Assembly (NCBI GenBank): GCA_945897695.1
Contig: CAMDGW010000069.1
Span: 1 to 10,741, forward strand
DNA length: 10,741 nt
Reading direction: 5' to 3'
Source: Pseudobacteriovorax antillogorgiicola
GTDB lineage: Bacteria > Bdellovibrionota_B > Oligoflexia > Oligoflexales > RGVZ01
Positions 7,501 to 10,741 of this stretch are shown piece by piece. Positions within the stretch are counted from its first letter, which is position 1; every line of letters begins with the position of its first letter. The notes under the pieces are model-generated. The model ran no database searches, was not told the origin of the DNA, and worked only from the letters and a program-made list of their open reading frames with translations. A program made the position numbers and the translations under genes.

Positions 7501-7618
7501 GGTCAGGAATATCTCCAACCTCAGAGCCTGAAGTTCCAGCCCCATGAAGAGCTCCAGCCGTTGTGATAGCGATGGCGATTACTAATGTTTGGATGCCGCG
7601 CTTGATCAACGTTGCCAT
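4502..7618 (-). CDS. Large exported TPR protein (GltD/AgmU-like in architecture)
   Basis: The 1038-residue product has a Sec signal peptide (MATLIKRG, hydrophobic 11-25, likely cleavage after LHGA near residue 27), so it is periplasmic. A charged coiled-coil-like segment lies at about 45-105. From about 115 to 850 it is a helical superstructure with many degenerate TPR repeats, for example 163-192, 208-232, 245-271, 433-486, 553-584 and 713-743 (FDQAVNHYLDLASKYP). Residues 850-1000 are helical without clear repeats, and the last 40 residues are Ser-rich. No enzymatic motif is visible; it should be a protein-binding scaffold. The start overlaps the previous gene by 13 bases and has AGGAGG (7628-7633) nine bases upstream. 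Very large exported TPR proteins followed by a TPR lipoprotein recall GltD-GltE of Myxococcus gliding and NfsD-NfsE of spore-coat assembly. This similarity is architectural; sequence homology was not tested. Outer-membrane assembly or secretion scaffolds are alternatives. Confidence 0.92.
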   Translation of the reverse strand: MATLIKRGIQTLVIAIAITTAGALHGAGTSGSEVGDIPDPEALQAYKRFWDAFQDYETQKKKVAVEEYQRAREGLESMYSSKEKELSEKRITLLEAAIKRYGENLEKTPNATNRPYVLLNLAQMFGELASLQAPYADGSDKKSRLAAIAILKSIDENHKSFQHSAEALYLRSSLLEANGDSEQAAEVWKRLANAGADRFTLYGKIASGDGEFEHGNPDRAIKFYESAQKLLSQLDENDKGLDELRINYRLAWAYFKAGKNKNAISSARYVLSPGILTKSVRQKDRIARDVAELIGYSLYELDNDQLIRETLAAKDVSNISATISLVLMEQYLTANRVDKALQIGDASANRFSMSREYPDILKSKARAEELLGRRSARLETLEKLAMLLPEKSLWRRQHQANSDVIKYMEELARNAAESVATTYYEDGLTSGNPKKFNMAANYYRVLLSDQPNSEKSASLRLKIANCHFFAGNLPEAEARYNELITQLKTPDDILTTAHYQLVLTLERNWRVNFESAAQKGQEPKSTPEVLTSVEKLEKAVDEHANRFPGQSRSVDLILVAASANRDLNRFAEASRYWQRVLLSNPSQGQRAMAVRGLVFAKLRSGKPGDVIDSVSQFIKLEDNKTLGQNLRNELLGVLASAVTEESQRLSKAGSTDDAANLLLKMSADFPTIPGREQMWRDGAYFMAISGNWSAAQLSAESYLTDKQNQFAGDMTYLLARAQEYQMRFDQAVNHYLDLASKYPKHDRAVTAIDRAEKLATADENYVAAARATQLRANRTKPGLEKLGALDATIGYHLLSGDNAKAMGAAEERKLMSKSNREKLQAEITMAKVRYESGDHQTAIDDLDSIDKQLERAKYSLGDAYKRMSADVGLLLGEHAITSFRDQRFGDAKTDIGAQVDRKSRLFADIVARLDKVASLDQPEFSPKARFKIAQMASEFADEMTAIPAKAGEPVTLKSQTRFSQNIGRLRDLSQRYHGNNILAKKRSPQVYAKNEWISRSSMALSNASSHSSKNMGVTSSIDQLSTSSSLEMPQQWSH
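4509..4512 (-). promoter_or_regulatory. Ribosome binding site selecting ATG 4499 of the TPR lipoprotein
   Basis: GGAG on the minus strand lies nine bases before ATG 4499 and inside the last codons of the preceding TPR gene. The alternative ATG at 4514 overlaps this very site and has none of its own. Confidence 0.6.
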
Positions 7619-9921
7619 GATGAATCTCCTCCTTGATCATTTTCTCTGAGACTGTCGCTTAAGATCTGTCGTTCGATGGCGACTTTTTTCGCCGCAGATT
7701 CTTGGTCGTTTTTTACTTTGACGTAATTTAAGTACTCAAGATCTCCAGCCCATTTAAACTGACGCGCCAATCGCTGATTAAGCTCGTTTTCATAGTGGGA
7801 CAAAATCATCCCCATATTTTCGCCGCCGTATGTCTCGACAACACTTGTGAGATCGGTAATGTCGTCTTCAAGGTGAATTCTTGTTTTTCGGATGTTATCT
7901 ATTCTAGCAAGGATCTCTGTTAGCTGCTTTGAGGCGTCTTCCCGAACATATTTGACCTGCTGATGAAGGTTCGCGACAAGGTTGCGCCATAGTCCCCAGC
8001 TTGTTCTGCTATCATCGTCATCAAGCGTATCGAGCATTTTGCCCGACTTTGGTTCGTAAGAGGCGATAATAAGGGACTCCTCGTGAAGAGCAGTTCCATA
8101 CTGTTGAATGATATACAGCATATCGTCAATATTGCTCTGATCAACGATTGATTGAGCTTGCGTTTTTTTGACGGCGACCAATGACGTCATGAGGTCGGCC
8201 CGAATTTTTGCGATTTTCGCCTTCATGTCATTTACGTCTGCGGCATCGCTTGAGCCTGGTGATTTTGATGACGATAGAATTCTGGCGTTCAGACTTGCTT
8301 CGAGTCCACTTATCTTCTGCCACTCTTTTGAAAGGTGTACAAGTTGCTCTGCTGGTCCAACCCAGGTAGCCCAACGCTGAAAATTACGTGCAAGCTTGGA
8401 TTTTCGCTCAAAGAGCGCTTCCCTTCTTTTTTGGCTTGCGTCCAGTTTTTGTTTATCTATTTCAGATAAGACGGCAGCAAGTCTTTGGCGCTCAATGAAT
8501 ACTAACTTTGCCCCTGAAGAGAGGACCTGGTCCGTAATTCTATCGTATTGATCGATGCGATTTGCGATCGCAGGGCTAAAGGTTCGCAGGTCACCATTTG
8601 CAATTGAATAGATGAGGGATCTCTCGGATCCGTCTATCTCCGAAAGTCTTTGTTTCATTTCAGAGAGCTGTGTAAATATGGAGATAAAGCTTCCTAGATC
8701 TGGGGATGGTTCTGCCATACCGTTTGTTAGGTTTGAAAGCCTTGTCGCATCCAGGTAAGTGAGCTTTGGTCCGCTGAAGTCTTTCTGAAGCTTTTCCCGA
8801 ATGCTACTTAGCTTAGAAGATGCTTGGTCGATACCGTTTTTTGCTGATGTAAGATCTCCGGCGCGCAGGTCGAGCCATGAGATAATTCCCTTAAGGTGAC
8901 TGGCCTCCGGATTGCTTGGATAGCGACTCAGCCATGAACGGGCATGTTTTCTAGCCTCATCATCTCGACCAAGCTTTGCCAGGAGAAGTGTTTTTTCAAA
9001 GCTTGCATCTTTGAATGCATCTGATGATTCGGCAATCTGGTTATATGCCGAAAGACCGAGTTCTATCTTTTTCTGTTTGACGAAGACTCGAGCGAGAGCA
9101 AGGCGGGAAGTATCACGAGAATTCTTTGAAATCTCATCCATCTGAAGGATAGATTCAAGTTCCAATGAGGCTGCATCCCAATCTTTCTTATGAATGGCGA
9201 TCAGTGCTTTGTAGTGTTTTGCTCGGGCCTTTGTCTCTGGGTTTTTTGCATCGGTCTTGACGTCAGATAACCATTCGGCTGCAAGATTCTTTCGGCCGAT
9301 ATTTGAACTTGCTACCGCTGAGAAGTATTTCAGTTCCGCCGCCACTTCAGCAGGATATTCCATACTTGCAATTGAGGACAAAAACTTCGAAAGCTCCGAC
9401 TGATTAGCCTCACTTGTTTTTGTGGCAATGCGAACTAGGCGCTCAAAGGTTTCAGTGAGATCCGAAATATCTGATTTTGGATTGGTCGTAAATGTGGCGA
9501 GATATCTCCGGTATGCCCGGATGGCTTTTTGATACTGCCCTTGTTCTTCGTAAGCTCTGCCAATCATATGCTGTGCCCGCAGATATGTTTTGACTTCTGG
9601 CTTTTGAGAGAGATTAAGAAAACGGCTAGATTCCTGCACTGTAGCTGGCCAGTCGCTCGCTTTGAAGGCGGCTTCGGCGTTTGCAAAAGCGCGTCGAGAT
9701 TCCGTCAGCTGCGGTCCCAGGCCTGGTTCTGTAGCTGTTTGGACTATCGCGTCAAGCTGCTGATTAAGATCCCTGAGGTCAGACTGAATTTTTTTGGTTT
9801 CGCGCTCCGTCGTATCAACTGTTGCCGACTGATCACCTGGAGTCGTTTCGTCGGACGCAATGACTTGGATTGGCCCAAGAAAAAGGCTTATCAATAGAGT
9901 CCTAATGCCTTTGGATTTCAT
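7606..9921 (-). CDS. Exported TPR and coiled-coil protein (GltC-like in size and layout)
   Basis: The 771-residue product begins with a signal peptide (MKSKGIRTLLISLFLG, cleavage probably after VIA near residue 22). A helical segment at 36-65 could form a coiled coil. Residues about 75-340 hold TPR repeats, clearest at 115-145 (GRAYEEQGQYQKAIRAYRRY), 232-262, 272-298 and 306-338. From about 350 to 760 the protein is almost all charged helix with long stretches likely to form coiled coils, for example 475-515, 562-600, 645-690 and 700-760. No cysteine or catalytic motif stands out. It is probably a periplasmic scaffold whose TPR half docks a partner while the helical half spans distance. Its ATG overlaps the stop of the gene before it by the classic ATGA, with GGAGG (9926-9930) four bases upstream, and its own end overlaps the next TPR gene by 13 bases; all of this indicates stoichiometric coupled translation. 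Resemblance to GltC is by size and neighbourhood only. Confidence 0.92.
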   Translation of the reverse strand: MKSKGIRTLLISLFLGPIQVIASDETTPGDQSATVDTTERETKKIQSDLRDLNQQLDAIVQTATEPGLGPQLTESRRAFANAEAAFKASDWPATVQESSRFLNLSQKPEVKTYLRAQHMIGRAYEEQGQYQKAIRAYRRYLATFTTNPKSDISDLTETFERLVRIATKTSEANQSELSKFLSSIASMEYPAEVAAELKYFSAVASSNIGRKNLAAEWLSDVKTDAKNPETKARAKHYKALIAIHKKDWDAASLELESILQMDEISKNSRDTSRLALARVFVKQKKIELGLSAYNQIAESSDAFKDASFEKTLLLAKLGRDDEARKHARSWLSRYPSNPEASHLKGIISWLDLRAGDLTSAKNGIDQASSKLSSIREKLQKDFSGPKLTYLDATRLSNLTNGMAEPSPDLGSFISIFTQLSEMKQRLSEIDGSERSLIYSIANGDLRTFSPAIANRIDQYDRITDQVLSSGAKLVFIERQRLAAVLSEIDKQKLDASQKRREALFERKSKLARNFQRWATWVGPAEQLVHLSKEWQKISGLEASLNARILSSSKSPGSSDAADVNDMKAKIAKIRADLMTSLVAVKKTQAQSIVDQSNIDDMLYIIQQYGTALHEESLIIASYEPKSGKMLDTLDDDDSRTSWGLWRNLVANLHQQVKYVREDASKQLTEILARIDNIRKTRIHLEDDITDLTSVVETYGGENMGMILSHYENELNQRLARQFKWAGDLEYLNYVKVKNDQESAAKKVAIERQILSDSLRENDQGGDSSWQR

Positions 9922-10703
9922 TTTGCCTCCGATTCAAACATTGTAGCCGTCGGAGTTCCCCCGCCATTTGCAGACTGTCCAATTTCAACCGTGATAGATT
10001 TCCTTTGTTTTCCCTCAGGAACCGTAAACTCAAAGGTTTGGCTGAGGGCTTTTTGCTTCCACGAGCCGGCGGCTGTGGCTTCGTCGGTTGTGGTGCTTAC
10101 AGTACTCGTGATTTCTAGCCTATGTGAGCCCGGCTTAAGGGGGCCGTAGAAAAGAGAGATGATTTTGGACGGAATCCACAGGCCGGCCGGATCAATTTGA
10201 GAATAAAGGGTTTGACCATCTAGCGTGGCTGCCAGGGTCTTCATCACCACGGGGCGTTCGGAGTCAGTCTTGATCTGAAGTGATACGACGTTGTCGGTAG
10301 TACCATTATCTTGAGTGGTCGAGCTAAGCTTACGCATGTCGGATTCTAGTATTTCGATGCGACTATCGTATTCATTGATTTTTTTCTGAAGCTCTTGAAG
10401 ATTTCGACCCGCTTGAGTTTGGCCTTTTATCTTGGCGGGGGCTTTTGGAACGTATTTCTGATCTGCTTGCTGACTTGCGTTGACGGAAGATTTGGCGTCA
10501 GCGGCAATTCGATCATTTTCTTCTGTGGTCAACGGCGAAGACTCTTTATCGATAAGTCGTTTTTCTAAGCGGTCAAGAACACTCTCAATTCTCTTGGCGT
10601 GAGCATCGGTGTTGTCTTGTCTGGCAATGATTTGATTTGCCGGGGCTAATATTAAAACGGTGGCAAATGCGCTGAAATGTCTCATCGTGATTTTATGTTT
10701 CAT
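9918..10703 (-). CDS. Exported coiled-coil protein with C-terminal β domain, first of the TPR cluster in the window
   Basis: The 261-residue product has a signal peptide (MKHKITMRHFSAFATVLILAPANQIIA, cleavage near residue 27-28). Residues about 35-60 and 97-128 are charged helices; the second (LQELQKKINEYDSRIEILES) has clear heptads and should form a coiled coil. The segment 60-95 is low complexity (Ala, Lys, Pro, Gln). Residues about 140-250 form a β-rich domain with LDGQTLYSQID, FYGPLKPGSHRLEI and FEFTVPEGKQRKSITVEI; the pattern LDG / PG-H-L / GK recalls PEGA-like β-sandwiches, and from memory it recalls small myxobacterial proteins mislabelled 'dihydrolipoamide acetyltransferase' that sit beside TPR and TolQ/TolR-like motility genes. 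No lipoyl or acyltransferase motif is present. AAGG (10712-10715) lies eight bases before ATG 10703, which I prefer over the in-frame ATG at 10685. It overlaps the next gene by ATGA. Confidence 0.85.
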   Translation of the reverse strand: MKHKITMRHFSAFATVLILAPANQIIARQDNTDAHAKRIESVLDRLEKRLIDKESSPLTTEENDRIAADAKSSVNASQQADQKYVPKAPAKIKGQTQAGRNLQELQKKINEYDSRIEILESDMRKLSSTTQDNGTTDNVVSLQIKTDSERPVVMKTLAATLDGQTLYSQIDPAGLWIPSKIISLFYGPLKPGSHRLEITSTVSTTTDEATAAGSWKQKALSQTFEFTVPEGKQRKSITVEIGQSANGGGTPTATMFESEAK

Positions 10704-10704
10704 C

Positions 10705-10741
10705 TCATTTACCTTCGGTTAGTGGTGGGAACGCGGTTACT
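10705..10741 (-). CDS. Possible C-terminal tail of the next upstream gene
   Basis: Reading leftward from 10740, a frame encodes VTAFPPLTEGK and stops at TGA 10707-10705, one base before the ATG of the 261-residue protein. Another frame (from 10741) stops at TAA 10711-10709. Given the tight packing of the cluster, one of them is likely the end of an upstream operon gene, but eleven codons cannot show which or what it encodes. Confidence 0.3.
   Translation of the reverse strand, partial: VTAFPPLTEGK

Noticed and set aside
9529..9897. 122-codon plus-strand open frame opposite the 771-residue TPR gene
   Set aside because: Cys/Phe/Arg-rich composition and antisense location inside a TPR repeat region mark it as a shadow frame.
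9918..10703. Enzyme annotation as dihydrolipoamide acetyltransferase
   Set aside because: There is a signal peptide and a coiled coil, and no lipoyl or catalytic acyltransferase motif, so an enzyme of the pyruvate dehydrogenase complex is not supported.
1..10741. CRISPR arrays, tRNA or rRNA genes, insertion sequences
   Set aside because: No regularly spaced repeats, no cloverleaf or rRNA-like sequence and no transposase or terminal repeats were seen on reading; nearly all of the window is coding.

Overview
The window is a gene-dense Gram-negative chromosomal segment of moderate GC, carrying signal peptides, a lipobox, an outer-membrane β-barrel and many periplasmic TPR proteins. The concentration of large exported TPR proteins in one operon, with a lone receiver protein, suggests a predatory or gliding 'deltaproteobacterial' lineage (Bdellovibrionota/Oligoflexia or Myxococcota). 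That placement is inference from gene content only. No RNA gene, insertion sequence, CRISPR array or origin was seen.

Layout: (1) Positions 2-1693, minus strand: a small β-barrel protein followed after 18 bases by a membrane-anchored TPR-like protein that starts at GTG and runs off the left edge. (2) Positions 1694-1837: a divergent intergenic region. (3) Positions 1838-2723, plus strand: an RppH-type Nudix hydrolase and a small four-helix membrane protein. (4) Positions 2727-10703, minus strand, read right to left: an exported coiled-coil/β-domain protein (261 aa), an exported TPR/coiled-coil protein (771 aa), an exported TPR protein (1038 aa), a TPR lipoprotein (386 aa) and a single-domain response regulator with a basic tail (191 aa). 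The first four genes overlap or nearly touch (4-base overlap, 13-base overlap, 2-base gap). The response regulator follows after 36 bases. A reading frame probably belonging to the next gene upstream ends just before the first of these genes, so the operon likely continues to the right.

The strongest biological hypothesis concerns region 4. Two large periplasmic TPR proteins plus a TPR lipoprotein match the sizes and order expected for the GltC/GltD/GltE (or NfsD/NfsE) periplasmic parts of the Myxococcus gliding and spore-coat machines. The first gene's C-terminal domain resembles a small protein family often labelled 'dihydrolipoamide acetyltransferase' in myxobacteria. I infer an envelope-spanning scaffold, possibly energised by TolQ/TolR-type motor proteins encoded beyond the right edge and controlled by the response regulator. 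Sequence alone does not prove gliding.
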